Assembly (NCBI GenBank): GCA_016342285.1
Contig: JAEINQ010000041.1
Location: forward strand, 1-64,000
Reading direction: 5' to 3'
Length of the DNA stretch: 64,000 bases
Origin: Desulfobacterales bacterium
Lineage (GTDB): Bacteria > Desulfobacterota > Desulfobacteria > Desulfobacterales > JAEINQ01
Shown here: piece after piece, positions 19,270-27,906 of the stretch
Position numbering within the stretch: position 1 is the stretch's first letter
How the letters are laid out: each line of letters starts with the position of its first letter
Translations under genes and position numbers: made by a program
The notes under the pieces: generated by a model
The model's input: only the letters and a program-made list of their open reading frames with translations
Database searches by the model: none
What the model was told of the DNA's origin: nothing

Positions 19270-20027
19270 AACTGCAAAACAAGATTGCCTTGGTAACCGG
19301 CGCCAGCAAAGGCGTGGGCAAGGCCATCGCCCTTCGATTTTGCGCCGAAGGGGCCGCGGTGGTCCTTGCCAGCCGATCCATGGATGCGCTTTCTGAAATT
19401 TCCGAACAGATCAACGGCAACGGCGGACGGTCTCTGGCCGTATCCCTGGACGTCACCGATCCGGTCAGTGTCCAGCATGCGGTCGACATCACGGTTGAAG
19501 CCTTCGGACGGCTGGACATCATGGTGAATAACGCCGGTATGTCCATGACCCTGCCCACCATGGACCTGACGCCGGAGCAGTGGCGGCTGGCCGTGGAAAC
19601 GGACCTCTTCGGCGTCTTTTACGGCTGCCAGTCTGCCGGCCGACAGATGGTCAAACAGGGTGGTGGGACGATCATCAACATCAGTTCGATTTTTGGTCGA
19701 AACGCCGCCCCCATGCGCGCCGCATACTGCGCCAGCAAGGCCGCCGTGGATATGCTGACCAAGGTGATGGCCGCAGAATGGGCTGAACACCACATCCGCG
19801 TCAATGCCATCGCCCCGGGATATGTCCGCACAGAGCTGGTTCAGGAATTAATCGATCGTAAGGTGTTTGCCTTGGAAGACATCGAGAAAAGAACGCCCCA
19901 GGGACGCATCGGGACCGTTGATGATATTACCGAGGCCGTCGTCTTTGCAGCCATTGATGAGTCCTCGTTCATGACCGGATCGATCCTCACCATGGACGGC
20001 GGTTGGAGCGCATACGGGTATTTATGA
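19266..20027 (+). CDS. Short-chain dehydrogenase/reductase (FabG-like)
   Basis: A 253-residue classical SDR: TGASKGVG cofactor loop, NNAG, catalytic Ser in NISSIFG, YCASK (YxxxK), and C-terminal SFMTGSILTMDGG. The ATG overlaps the MaoC stop by four bases; the frame continues upstream inside maoC but without a start context. FabG-like SDRs act on (R)-3-hydroxyacyl or small alcohol substrates, so coupling to an (R)-hydratase is a sensible pair: together they would turn an enoyl-CoA into a ketoacyl-CoA. The precise substrate is unknown. Confidence 0.88.
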   Translation: MKLQNKIALVTGASKGVGKAIALRFCAEGAAVVLASRSMDALSEISEQINGNGGRSLAVSLDVTDPVSVQHAVDITVEAFGRLDIMVNNAGMSMTLPTMDLTPEQWRLAVETDLFGVFYGCQSAGRQMVKQGGGTIINISSIFGRNAAPMRAAYCASKAAVDMLTKVMAAEWAEHHIRVNAIAPGYVRTELVQELIDRKVFALEDIEKRTPQGRIGTVDDITEAVVFAAIDESSFMTGSILTMDGGWSAYGYL

Positions 20028-20042
20028 TGGCTATCAAATTGC

Positions 20043-20071
20043 TTGCAAATTGGGACAGACGTTACTAATAT
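20043..20071 (+). promoter_or_regulatory. Candidate promoter of the XRE-cupin gene with direct repeats
   Basis: TTGCAA (20043-20048), a 17-base spacer and TAATAT (20066-20071) form a plausible promoter. Two CAAATTG direct repeats (20035-20041, 20046-20052) are spaced one helical turn apart and straddle the -35, as an autoregulatory site might. Confidence 0.4.
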
Positions 20072-20183
20072 CCACCAAAAACGTGGTTCGGCTGCCAAAA
20101 AAAATACGCGTAAACCGCCTCACGTTCGGCGTGGTTACGCCACAATCTATCGCGTTCGCAGACACAGTCAGTTCGGGGGCAAG

Positions 20184-20765
20184 ATGGTCGTTGAAGCGGA
20201 AATCGGTAAAAGAATCAAGGCCCTCAGGCTGGGCAAGAAACTCACGCTGCAAGTGATGGCGGACCGAACGGGTTTGTCCAAGGGGTATCTTTCAAAGCTG
20301 GAAAAATCTGAAAAAGCGCCTCCTGTCTCAACATTGATCAATATTGCCAAAGCATTCGGTGTCACCATTTCAGTTCTGCTGGGTGAAGTCAATGAGGAGG
20401 ATTCCGTCCTGCTGGTCAAGAAAACCGAAAGGGTGCTCCTGGCCGGTCCCGGCACCGAATTCGGATATTCCTACGAGTCGTTGGCCCATGCCTTTCAGGG
20501 CAGACTTATGGAACCCTACATCTTAACGTTCCCGTCAAAAAGCGTTCCCAGGCACCAATTCAAACATGAGGGCCAGGAGATGCTTTTCGTGGTGCAAGGG
20601 ACCATGCGGTTTTTCTTCGCTGAAAAAGTATTCATTGTGGAGAAAGGGGACTGCATTTATTTTGATTCCGGCATTTCGCATTATGGTGAGTCGATGGGCG
20701 AAGAAGAACTCGTCGCGCTCATGGTGATATCCAATTCCGAAGAGCATCAAAACTCCCGTGCGTGA
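20184..20765 (+). CDS. XRE-family regulator with C-terminal cupin sensor
   Basis: A 193-residue protein with an N-terminal helix-turn-helix (about 6-60, LTLQVMADRTGLSKGYLSKLEK) and a C-terminal cupin_2 barrel (about 110-190, RHQFKHEGQEMLFVVQGTMRFFF). This architecture is that of small-molecule-responsive regulators such as PuuR. The ATG at 20184 gives the usual family length; the frame runs upstream 47 codons through non-homologous sequence. It lies just after the beta-oxidation genes on the same strand, so it is a good candidate regulator of the divergent 11769-12173 region. Its ligand would be the imported acid or a derivative, an inference from position. Confidence 0.85.
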   Translation: MVVEAEIGKRIKALRLGKKLTLQVMADRTGLSKGYLSKLEKSEKAPPVSTLINIAKAFGVTISVLLGEVNEEDSVLLVKKTERVLLAGPGTEFGYSYESLAHAFQGRLMEPYILTFPSKSVPRHQFKHEGQEMLFVVQGTMRFFFAEKVFIVEKGDCIYFDSGISHYGESMGEEELVALMVISNSEEHQNSRA

Positions 20766-20801
20766 AAACCCCACGCCCCTCTTTTGCGCGCTGCTTTTTG
20801 T

Positions 20802-20831
20802 TTGACACCTCCCCAGTCGCTGCCTTATAGT
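20802..20831 (+). promoter_or_regulatory. Promoter of the TetR gene
   Basis: TTGACA (20802-20807), an 18-base spacer and TATAGT (20826-20831) lie 49 bases upstream of the tetR ATG. Both boxes are close to consensus, so this regulator is probably transcribed independently of the XRE gene. Confidence 0.6.
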
Positions 20832-20880
20832 CCGCCAGATTCCCTGCCCTTTTTGTCCGCAACTATTTTCCTGGTGAAAT

Positions 20881-21465
20881 ATGATGGACAAGCAAAAAAG
20901 AACGGAACAGATCCTTGAAACTTCCCTGACGGTGTTTGCCCGGTACGGGTTTAAAAAAACCACGGTGGAAGATATTGCCGGTGAACTTGGCATGACCAAG
21001 GGGAACCTCTACCTCTACGCCAAGAACAAGCGCGATCTTTACATCCGGACGGTCGCGTTTGGGCTCAAGCGCTGGCAGCAGAGCGTGGCCCGGGCAGTCG
21101 AGGGCATTGACGACGTGGTGGCCCAGTTTCAGGCTATTTGCCGCACGTCATACGGTTATCTGGCCCAAGACGAAGACATGCGAAATATTGTCATTCACGA
21201 CCCGGCCGTGTTTCCCCTCTATCCCCAGGAAGACCCCTTTTACCAGATCAACCTCGAGTCCATGGAAATGGTCAAGGCCATCATTTGTCGTGGGATCGAC
21301 GAGGCAATCTTTCGGCCGGTGGATGTCGACCATCTGACCGCCTATATCTACTCGGTCTACATCATGTTCATCCACAAACGGTACGTGAAGCTGGAAGGCA
21401 AGACCACCGAAGGGATGTTCGAGGCGGCTATGGACAATTTGCTCAATGGGTTATTGGTCAAATAG
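20881..21465 (+). CDS. TetR/AcrR-family transcriptional regulator
   Basis: A 194-residue regulator with a TetR_N helix-turn-helix at about 8-55 (ILETSLTVFARYGFKKTTVEDIAGELGMTKGNLYLYAKNK) and an all-helical ligand-binding C-terminal domain without recognisable specificity. It has its own promoter. Likely targets are the adjacent DMT exporter or the pair of membrane proteins beyond it; an imperfect dyad (TGAATGA..TTCATT, 22771-22787) upstream of the latter is a possible but weak site. Confidence 0.85.
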   Translation: MMDKQKRTEQILETSLTVFARYGFKKTTVEDIAGELGMTKGNLYLYAKNKRDLYIRTVAFGLKRWQQSVARAVEGIDDVVAQFQAICRTSYGYLAQDEDMRNIVIHDPAVFPLYPQEDPFYQINLESMEMVKAIICRGIDEAIFRPVDVDHLTAYIYSVYIMFIHKRYVKLEGKTTEGMFEAAMDNLLNGLLVK

Positions 21466-21575
21466 CCCCTGTTTTTATCTGCTCACCGCAGGGCCGCCGG
21501 GGACGCGGAGATTGATTTATCCGCAGATTTCACAGATTACGCGGATTGGCATTGGGCTTCAGGGAAAGGATACGG

Positions 21576-22436
21576 ATGGCGCAAATCGGTCTGGTGCAAA
21601 TACACGGAGCCGTCCTGCTGTTCGGCCTGGCCGGACTCTTTGCCAAGGTCGTGCCCCAGCCGGCGCTGACCATCGTCTTGGGGCGGGTCTTTTTTGCGAC
21701 ACTCTTTCTGGCCATGGTCCTTCTCATACGCCGCCAGCGCCTTCGACTCGACCATGGCATGGACTACCTGGCCCTGGCCGCACAGGGCGTGATTCTGGCG
21801 ATCCACTGGTGGACTTTCTTTAAGTCGATCCAGGTGTCGACGGTGGCTGTGGGCCTGATCACCTTTTCGACTTTTCCAGTTTTTGTTACCTTTCTCGAAC
21901 CGTTGCTTTTAAAGGAAAGATTCCGGTTTTCAGGCGTTTTTATCGCCATGGTGACCCTTGGCGGCGTCATCCTGGTGATCCCCGAGTTTGTGCTCGGCAA
22001 CCGGGTAACCCAGGGGGCGCTGTGGGGGATCGCTTCAGGGCTTACCTTCGCCATCCTTTCCGTCTTGAACCGGAAATACGTCGGCACCTATTCCAGCCTG
22101 GTGGTGGCGTTTTACCAGGATGCCGCGGCCACGCTGGTTCTCCTGCCTTTCCTTGCCGGGGCCTTGCCCGCGGTTTCCGGTCGCGACCTGGGGCTGCTGG
22201 TCCTTTTGGGCGTCGTCTTCACAGGGATTGCCCATTCGCTGTTCATTCAAGGGCTGGCCACGGTCCGTGCCCATACAGCCAGCATCGTCGCCTGTCTTGA
22301 GCCGGTATACGGCATCGCCGCCGCCGGCTTGCTCCTGGGCGAAATTCCATCCGCCCGGGTTCTTGTCGGGGGTGCGATCATTCTGGGGTGCACCTGGTAT
22401 GCAACCGTTGCACCTGCCCATGACGCCTCATTTTAG
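21576..22436 (+). CDS. EamA/DMT-superfamily transporter
   Basis: A 286-residue integral membrane protein with about ten hydrophobic helices forming two EamA repeats (about 5-135 and 145-280); the second has the typical LEPVYGIAAAGLLLGE block. The ATG at 21576 follows AGGGAAAGGA, while the frame's earlier TTG has no ribosome site. Family members export metabolites or amino acids. Substrate unknown. It follows the TetR gene by 110 bases on the same strand and could be under its control. Confidence 0.85.
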   Translation: MAQIGLVQIHGAVLLFGLAGLFAKVVPQPALTIVLGRVFFATLFLAMVLLIRRQRLRLDHGMDYLALAAQGVILAIHWWTFFKSIQVSTVAVGLITFSTFPVFVTFLEPLLLKERFRFSGVFIAMVTLGGVILVIPEFVLGNRVTQGALWGIASGLTFAILSVLNRKYVGTYSSLVVAFYQDAAATLVLLPFLAGALPAVSGRDLGLLVLLGVVFTGIAHSLFIQGLATVRAHTASIVACLEPVYGIAAAGLLLGEIPSARVLVGGAIILGCTWYATVAPAHDASF

Positions 22437-23090
22437 TGGGCGACTTCACCCTTGGCGCCTTGGCTCTGAAGCCCTCCGGCTTTTGCAACGTTAGGGTTCA
22501 TATAGACAGGGACCGAAAGGCAGCGTCATTTACTTTTAGACAGGATTAACATGATTTGCAGGAAGATTTTGTCAAGCCGCTCCAGAAGAGCGGCACGACC
22601 CCTGTATCCGCTTCGCGGAGACTGAAACACCGGTGTGTCCAAGCAGCCAGTCGGCAGTTTTTGAACCTACCGCCTTGGCCTCATTTTGCCACTGAAGAAA
22701 AAAACATGCCAATGAACCCGGATTTTTCACGTGTTTGTGGGTTTTCATAAGAAAGGTCCGAATGAAAATATGAATGATATGTTCATTGGTTTATTTTTTT
22801 CTTGACAGCCTCCCTCAAACAGTGGTTTTTCTCCGGTGGCGAATGGGTTGTGTGAAATGCAGGCCTCGATTTTTCCTCTGTGAGGCTTTTTAAACACATA
22901 ATCAAAACGTTATCAAATATGTCAGTTTTATCGGTACCTGCTTAGGAAATTGATCGGTGTTCACTTTTATAGGGATTGTCAGAGGCCTTGCCGAAGCGGA
23001 TATGTCCTCCTTTTCGAACGGGTTGGTTATCACGTAAACAGAATAGAAATATGACAATCCCTATAACCATCTGAAAAACGGAGGCGGCCC
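22437..23090. other. Long intergenic region before the membrane-protein pair
   Basis: These 654 bases hold no credible gene. They contain an isolated TTGACA at 22802 without a good -10, an imperfect dyad (TGAATGA at 22771-22777, TTCATT at 22782-22787) that could be a TetR-type site, and the 100-bp inverted-repeat element reported separately at 22967-23066. Confidence 0.5.
22967..23066. repeat. 100-bp element bounded by perfect 15-bp inverted repeats
   Basis: TTATAGGGATTGTCA (22967-22981) and its exact complement TGACAATCCCTATAA (23052-23066) flank 70 bases, ending 24 bases before the ATG of the first membrane protein. It may be a small non-autonomous mobile element, a long stem in the 5' leader, or paired operators. 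No flanking target duplication is evident. Confidence 0.7.
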
Positions 23091-23747
23091 ATGATGACCG
23101 ATGCTTCACGACAGGCGCTGGAGGGGCTCAGGGATCTGAGCACCCTGAAATGGTATGTGATTCCCATGATCGCCTATACCTTTCTGATTTATGCCAAAGA
23201 GTTTAAAAAAGCGCGGACCGGCGGCAACTGGAATGCCATCTTTGCCGGACTGACCGTTTTTGGGTTGGATTTTATTAACGAGACCTGGAACGGATGGGTC
23301 TTTCACCTGACCCAGCGTTCGGCCGTCTGGACCGCACCCGGCGAGACGGCCCTTCGCACCATGGTGGGGTGGAACATTGAAATCATGTTCATGTTCGCCG
23401 TCTCCGGCATCATCTACTACTACTCTGTTTCCGATAATCCCAAGGACAAAATTCTCGGCATTCCGGACCACTGGTTCTGGGCCATCGGCTATTCGATCTT
23501 TTGCGTCTTTGTCGAATGCCTCTTGAACAAAGGCGGCCACCTGGTCTGGGAGTACCCCCTCTGGTACCGCTCCTTTGCCGGGGTCTGGCTGATTTTTTTC
23601 ATTGGTTATCTCCCCTTTTATGTGGGGGCACTGCTGGTCATCGGCATGAAGACCATTCGAGCCAAGGTCATCACCGTCTCGTCCATCTACACCATCGCCA
23701 TCGCGGGCAACGTGATCGGTCTCGGGCTGCTTGGGTGGGTGTATTAG
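23091..23747 (+). CDS. Conserved membrane protein, paralogue A (unknown function)
   Basis: I do not recognise the family. The 218-residue protein has about six hydrophobic helices, a short polar N-terminus and many aromatic residues within the membrane segments. Landmarks are KWYVIPMIAYTFLIYAKE, NIEIMFMFAVSGIIYYYS, DNPKDKILGIPDHW and a Glu/Asn-rich FVECLLNKGG. The start follows GGAGG by six bases. It is clearly paralogous to the next gene (same length, same helix order, shared WYVI, DPK-K-GI and F-E-L-K positions), suggesting duplication and perhaps a heteromeric complex. It lies directly behind the 100-bp inverted-repeat element. Confidence 0.8.
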   Translation: MMTDASRQALEGLRDLSTLKWYVIPMIAYTFLIYAKEFKKARTGGNWNAIFAGLTVFGLDFINETWNGWVFHLTQRSAVWTAPGETALRTMVGWNIEIMFMFAVSGIIYYYSVSDNPKDKILGIPDHWFWAIGYSIFCVFVECLLNKGGHLVWEYPLWYRSFAGVWLIFFIGYLPFYVGALLVIGMKTIRAKVITVSSIYTIAIAGNVIGLGLLGWVY

Positions 23748-24002
23748 ATCATTGGCATCCACCGGAATGCAGCATAAATTCGGGGGAGACTGGACGGGCG
23801 GTGCTCAATGCAAAAAGGGTTCCAGGGGTCCAGGATTCCAGAGCAACCTCTTTCTTCGTCGAAGCTTTTTTTATATTGAAAGGAATTGTAAAACACCAGG
23901 CCAGGGGGCTTCACGTATGGATAGGGTCCCAGATGCGTATTCACTCGAACCCTCGAACCCTCGAACCCTTGGATCCTCGAACCCTTTTTCAGGAGTTATG
24001 TC
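23748..24002. other. Spacer between the paralogous membrane genes
   Basis: It contains the 8-bp tandem repeat at 23945-23984 and otherwise unremarkable sequence. The paralogue B ribosome site (AGGAGTT) lies at its right end. Confidence 0.5.
23945..23984. repeat. 8-bp tandem repeat (TCGAACCC), five units
   Basis: Four TCGAACCC units and one degenerate unit (TTGGATCC) run 23945-23984. The reverse complement of the same octamer makes up the repeat at 34325-34372. Confidence 0.8.
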
Positions 24003-24626
24003 ATGAACAACCCCGAAGCCACCGGCCAGGCCCTGGCCCTGCTGCGAAGCGGCGAGCCTTTCCAATGGTATGTCATTACCCTGCTGACCTTTGTCGTCTA
24101 CATCTACTTCAACGAGATTTCCAAGAAGAACTGGAAGGGGGTTGCCGCCGGCCTTTCCCTTTATATGGTCCACTGGTTCTTTGAAATTGGAAATGCCCTG
24201 ATCGCCCATTTCAGCGGGCATGCCCTGTGGACGGTGCCGACCGGCACGGCGTTTCTTCTGCTCATCGGCGTCGGGGTGGAGTTGAGCCTGATGTTTTCCG
24301 TGGCCGGCCTGATCTTCAGCAAGCTTTTGCCCGAAGATCCGAAAGCGAAAATCTTCGGGATCAACAACCGGCTGGTCATCGCCGTGGGCAATGCGGCCTT
24401 TTTCTCAATCTTCGAAATCTTCCTGGCCAAGACCCCGGCCTTTGTCTGGGTCTGGCCGTGGTGGGGATCCTTTCCGGTCTTTGTCTTCGTTTACATCCCC
24501 TTTTTCGTGGTCTCCATGTACTGCTACGACTGGCAGCCCCGGACCCAAAAGACCGTCATCGGCACGTTGCTGCTGATCAACGCGGCCATGCTGGTGGTTT
24601 TCGGCGGGGTGCTGGGGTGGATATAA
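24003..24626 (+). CDS. Conserved membrane protein, paralogue B (unknown function)
   Basis: A 207-residue membrane protein with about six helices, paralogous to the upstream gene. Shared positions include QWYVITLLTFVVYIYFNEISKKNW, VELSLMFSVAGLIFSKL, DPKAKIFGINN and FSIFEIFLAKTPAFVW. It has no signal peptide, no known catalytic motif and no metal-ligand cluster. The ATG follows AGGAGTT. The pair is followed only by the convergent glycogen operon. A two-subunit membrane complex is plausible because both copies keep the same conserved helix-terminal Glu and Trp residues, but the substrate or role cannot be stated. Confidence 0.8.
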   Translation: MNNPEATGQALALLRSGEPFQWYVITLLTFVVYIYFNEISKKNWKGVAAGLSLYMVHWFFEIGNALIAHFSGHALWTVPTGTAFLLLIGVGVELSLMFSVAGLIFSKLLPEDPKAKIFGINNRLVIAVGNAAFFSIFEIFLAKTPAFVWVWPWWGSFPVFVFVYIPFFVVSMYCYDWQPRTQKTVIGTLLLINAAMLVVFGGVLGWI

Positions 24627-24685
24627 TCCGCAGGATAATATTACCTGAGGCGATCAATTCTCAAAAATTCATCAGTCAGTCATGA

Positions 24686-24735
24686 TTGCCGCAGTGTGAA
24701 AACTAGACTGAACATCTTCCTTGTAGCTGCGGCAA
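24686..24735. repeat. Perfect 9-bp inverted repeat between convergent genes
   Basis: TTGCCGCAG (24686-24694) and CTGCGGCAA (24727-24735) are exact complements 32 bases apart, between paralogue B and the 3' end of pgm. It could act as a weak bidirectional transcript end; no T-run accompanies it. Confidence 0.4.
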
Positions 24736-24767
24736 CACGCCAAAGGCGGGCAAGCATCGACAATCGC

Positions 24768-26414
24768 TCAACTTAGGTGAAATGCCTTGTTGATCATATC
24801 CTGGGCTTCTTGTTGTATTTTTTTCAGGTGGGCCTTGCCGTTGAAACTTTCCGCATAAATTTTATATATCTCTTCGGTGCCGGATGGCCGGGCGGCGAAC
24901 CATCCGTTTTCCGTGACGACCTTTAATCCACCCAAAGGGGCCTGATTACCCGGGGCTTGGGTATGTTTGGCAATAATAGGCTCTCCGGCCAGTTCCTTGG
25001 CGGTAATGGCTTCGGTGGAGAGTTGGCTTAAAACCGCCTTTTGCTCCATGGTTGCCGGGGCATCGATACGCTCATAAACAGAAGCACCGAATTGTTCCTC
25101 GAGTGAGACGTATACCTCACCTGGGTCTCTGCCGGTTTTGGCCATGATTTCAGCCGCCAGAAGATCCATGATAATGCCATCCTTGTCTGTCGTCCACACC
25201 GAGCCATCCCGGCGCAGGAAGGACGCCCCGGCGCTCTCTTCACCGCCAAAGCCATATTCACCGCTCCTTAGCCCATCCACAAACCATTTAAAGCCCACGG
25301 GCACCTCGGATAATTTTTTCCCAAGATGCCCCGCCACCCGGTCGATGATCGAGGTGGATACCATGGTTTTGCCCACGGCAGCCGATGGATTCCAGGCGGG
25401 TCGGTTTTGAAACAGGTACCAGATGGCCACGGCCAGATAATGATTGGGATTGAGCAGCCCGGCGCTTTTTGTGACAATCCCGTGGCGATCGACATCCGTA
25501 TCGTTGCCGAAGGCGATGTCAAACTTGTCTTTAAGCTTGATCAGCCCCTTCATGGCAAAGGGTGAAGAACAATCCATGCGAATTTTACCGTCTTTGTCCA
25601 GGGGCATAAACGCAAAGGTCGGATCCACGATGGGGTTGACGATTTCGAGGGAAAGTCCGTAGCGTTCGGAGATGGGTACCCAGTAGTCAACGGCGGCCCC
25701 GCCCATGGGATCCACACCGAGTTTGAGCCCGGATTTCGCGATCATTTCCATGTCGACCACATTGGCAAGATCCGACACATAGGGACTGATATAATCGTAT
25801 TCGTGGGTCGTGTCGGCTTTGAGGGCCTTTTCAAAAGGCATTCGTTTGACCTGATGCGGCCCACTTTTCAGTATATCGTTGGCCCTGTCGGCAACACGCC
25901 GGGTAATTTCATTGCCCGCCGGGCCGCCATGGGGAGGATTGTATTTGAACCCACCATCTTCGGGGGGATTATGGGATGGTGTGATGACCACACCGTCGGC
26001 AAGACGTTGCCGCCTGTTTTGATTGGCTGTCAAGATGGCATGGGAAATGACTGGTGTAGGCGTGTAACCCATCCCTTTCGGAATCATGACGGTGATACCG
26101 GCTGCGGCAAAGACCTCGAGTGCGCTGGCCAGGGCCGGTTCAGACAAGGCGTGGGTGTCCATACCCATGAAAAGCGGCCCGTTGATATGTTGAGATGTCC
26201 GATATTCACAAATCGCCTGGCTGATGGCCAGAATGTGATCCTGGTTAAAACTGTTTTTCAATGACGAGCCCCGGTGGCCCGAAGTTCCGAAAGCGACTTG
26301 CTGCCCGGCCTCGGAAACATCCGGCCGATGGGTGTAGTAAGCGGAGACGAGCCGTGGAATGTTGGCAAGCACAGACGCTGGTGCCACTTTTCCTGCAAAT
26401 GGATGAATTTTCAT
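24768..26414 (-). CDS. pgm: Alpha-D-glucose phosphoglucomutase
   Basis: A 548-residue phosphoglucomutase of the E. coli Pgm type and length. FGTSGHRGS opens the protein, and the phosphoserine is Ser147 in [13 protein letters not shown] (E. coli Ser146). The metal loop is DTDVDRHG, the sugar loop GEESAG, and the C-terminal phosphate-binding segment RPSGTE. It interconverts glucose-1-phosphate and glucose-6-phosphate. It overlaps the glgA stop by four bases and is the last gene of a glgC-glgA-pgm operon, so it supplies or recovers Glc-1-P for glycogen. Confidence 0.95.
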   Translation of the reverse strand: MKIHPFAGKVAPASVLANIPRLVSAYYTHRPDVSEAGQQVAFGTSGHRGSSLKNSFNQDHILAISQAICEYRTSQHINGPLFMGMDTHALSEPALASALEVFAAAGITVMIPKGMGYTPTPVISHAILTANQNRRQRLADGVVITPSHNPPEDGGFKYNPPHGGPAGNEITRRVADRANDILKSGPHQVKRMPFEKALKADTTHEYDYISPYVSDLANVVDMEMIAKSGLKLGVDPMGGAAVDYWVPISERYGLSLEIVNPIVDPTFAFMPLDKDGKIRMDCSSPFAMKGLIKLKDKFDIAFGNDTDVDRHGIVTKSAGLLNPNHYLAVAIWYLFQNRPAWNPSAAVGKTMVSTSIIDRVAGHLGKKLSEVPVGFKWFVDGLRSGEYGFGGEESAGASFLRRDGSVWTTDKDGIIMDLLAAEIMAKTGRDPGEVYVSLEEQFGASVYERIDAPATMEQKAVLSQLSTEAITAKELAGEPIIAKHTQAPGNQAPLGGLKVVTENGWFAARPSGTEEIYKIYAESFNGKAHLKKIQQEAQDMINKAFHLS

Positions 26415-27871
26415 ATTGGAAACCGCCTTTCGATTTGACCTAAAATCTTTTTGTATACGGTGATATATTTTTCAGCCGACTTTTCCCAGGAATGATCTTG
26501 CCCCATGGCCGTGATCATCATCTGTTCCCACCGATCCGGATGGCTACGATAGACATCGACGGCGCGATTGACCGCATCAAAGAAAAAGGACGATGTAAAA
26601 TCAAAAAAGGTAAAGCCGTTGACGCCGTCTGTGATGGTGTCGGCCAGGCCGCCGGTCAGCCGGACAACGGGCAAGGTCCCGTACTTCAAACTGTAAATTT
26701 GATTCAATCCGCAGGGTTCGAACAGTGACGGCATAAGGAAGATATCTGCGCCGGCTTCTATCCTATGGGCCAATTCGTTGTTAAAGCCGATATAAATGCC
26801 GACCCGGTCCGGGTAGCTGTGCCGCAGCCATTCAAAAAAATCATGGTATCGCTGTTCGCCCGAACCGAGCACGATCAGTTGGGTATCGAGCTGTAAAATC
26901 CTCTCGGCGCATTCGGTGATCAGGTCGATCCCTTTTTGCTCCACGAAACGCGCGGTCATGCCGATTAAAGGCAGATCGTCTTTGTCCGGCAGACCATATT
27001 CTTCACGCAACTTGGTTTTGATCCGTCGTTTGTCCGTTAAATTGTCTGCCGAATAGTGAATGCCGTATGTGTGGGGATCGGTATCAGGACTCCACTGCTG
27101 GTAATCCACACCATTGAGAATCCCGTAAAGATTTTCTTTGTGGTCCTGCAACGCGTCCTGAAGGCCGAAACCCAGGTCGGTGGTCTGGATCTCACGCGCA
27201 TAGGTCTCGCTGACCGTGGTGATGGCGTCCGCTAAATGGATCGCACTTTTGGTCAGGTTCATCTGCCCGTAGAATTCAAAATCATTCTTGTAGTAGCTCC
27301 GGGGCAGGGATAGAATCGGCCACTGGTCTTCCGGAAACAGGCCCTGGTAAGAAATATTGTGGATGGTGTAAACCAGTTTCGGGGTCGGACTAAAAAATGG
27401 ATCCTTGCGGTAGGTTACATAGGTGGCCTTGAGGATCCCCGGCAGGGCGGCCGTCTGCCAGTCGTTGCAATGGATCACATCGGGCGGAAAGTCGATGGAT
27501 TTGCAGCACTCCAGGGCGGCTTTGCAAAAAAATACGAAGCGCTCCAGGTTATCCGGATAGTCACCGTCGCTGCGGCCATAAAATCCCTCGCGATTGAAGT
27601 ACACTTCATTTTCAATGAGATAGGTGGGCACTGAATCATTATCCGTTTGCCACAGCACGGCGCCGTGTAGACCGTTGACCATTTGGACCGTAAACGGCGC
27701 TGCCCGTTCCATGGCAAGGCGCTGGTCCGCCACCGAAAGGTATTTGGGCATGACGGTGCGAATGTCATGTCCCAGTGCTTTTATGGCTTTGGGAAGTGCC
27801 TGGGCAACATCGGCGAGGCCACCGGTTTTTGCAAAGGGCGTGATTTCCGATGAAACAAATAAAATTTTCAT
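26411..27871 (-). CDS. glgA: Glycogen synthase (ADP-glucose)
   Basis: A 486-residue GT5 glycogen/starch synthase. The start [22 protein letters not shown] matches the family's standard N-terminus, with Lys15 of the KTGGL ADP-glucose site. The C-terminal half carries the E-x7-E-type segment [19 protein letters not shown]. The frame is open to a GTG at 27904, which would add 11 residues overlapping the intergenic gap; I prefer the family start. It transfers glucose from ADP-glucose to alpha-1,4-glucan. It follows glgC closely and overlaps pgm. Confidence 0.95.
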   Translation of the reverse strand: MKILFVSSEITPFAKTGGLADVAQALPKAIKALGHDIRTVMPKYLSVADQRLAMERAAPFTVQMVNGLHGAVLWQTDNDSVPTYLIENEVYFNREGFYGRSDGDYPDNLERFVFFCKAALECCKSIDFPPDVIHCNDWQTAALPGILKATYVTYRKDPFFSPTPKLVYTIHNISYQGLFPEDQWPILSLPRSYYKNDFEFYGQMNLTKSAIHLADAITTVSETYAREIQTTDLGFGLQDALQDHKENLYGILNGVDYQQWSPDTDPHTYGIHYSADNLTDKRRIKTKLREEYGLPDKDDLPLIGMTARFVEQKGIDLITECAERILQLDTQLIVLGSGEQRYHDFFEWLRHSYPDRVGIYIGFNNELAHRIEAGADIFLMPSLFEPCGLNQIYSLKYGTLPVVRLTGGLADTITDGVNGFTFFDFTSSFFFDAVNRAVDVYRSHPDRWEQMMITAMGQDHSWEKSAEKYITVYKKILGQIERRFPI

Positions 27872-27906
27872 ATTATCCAGCTGTTCGTAGGGGCTTTCCC
27901 GCACAA

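Noticed and set aside
22802..22830. Promoter from the TTGACA at 22802
   Set aside because: No acceptable -10 is found at 16-18 bases; only GT-rich or T-rich sequence follows.
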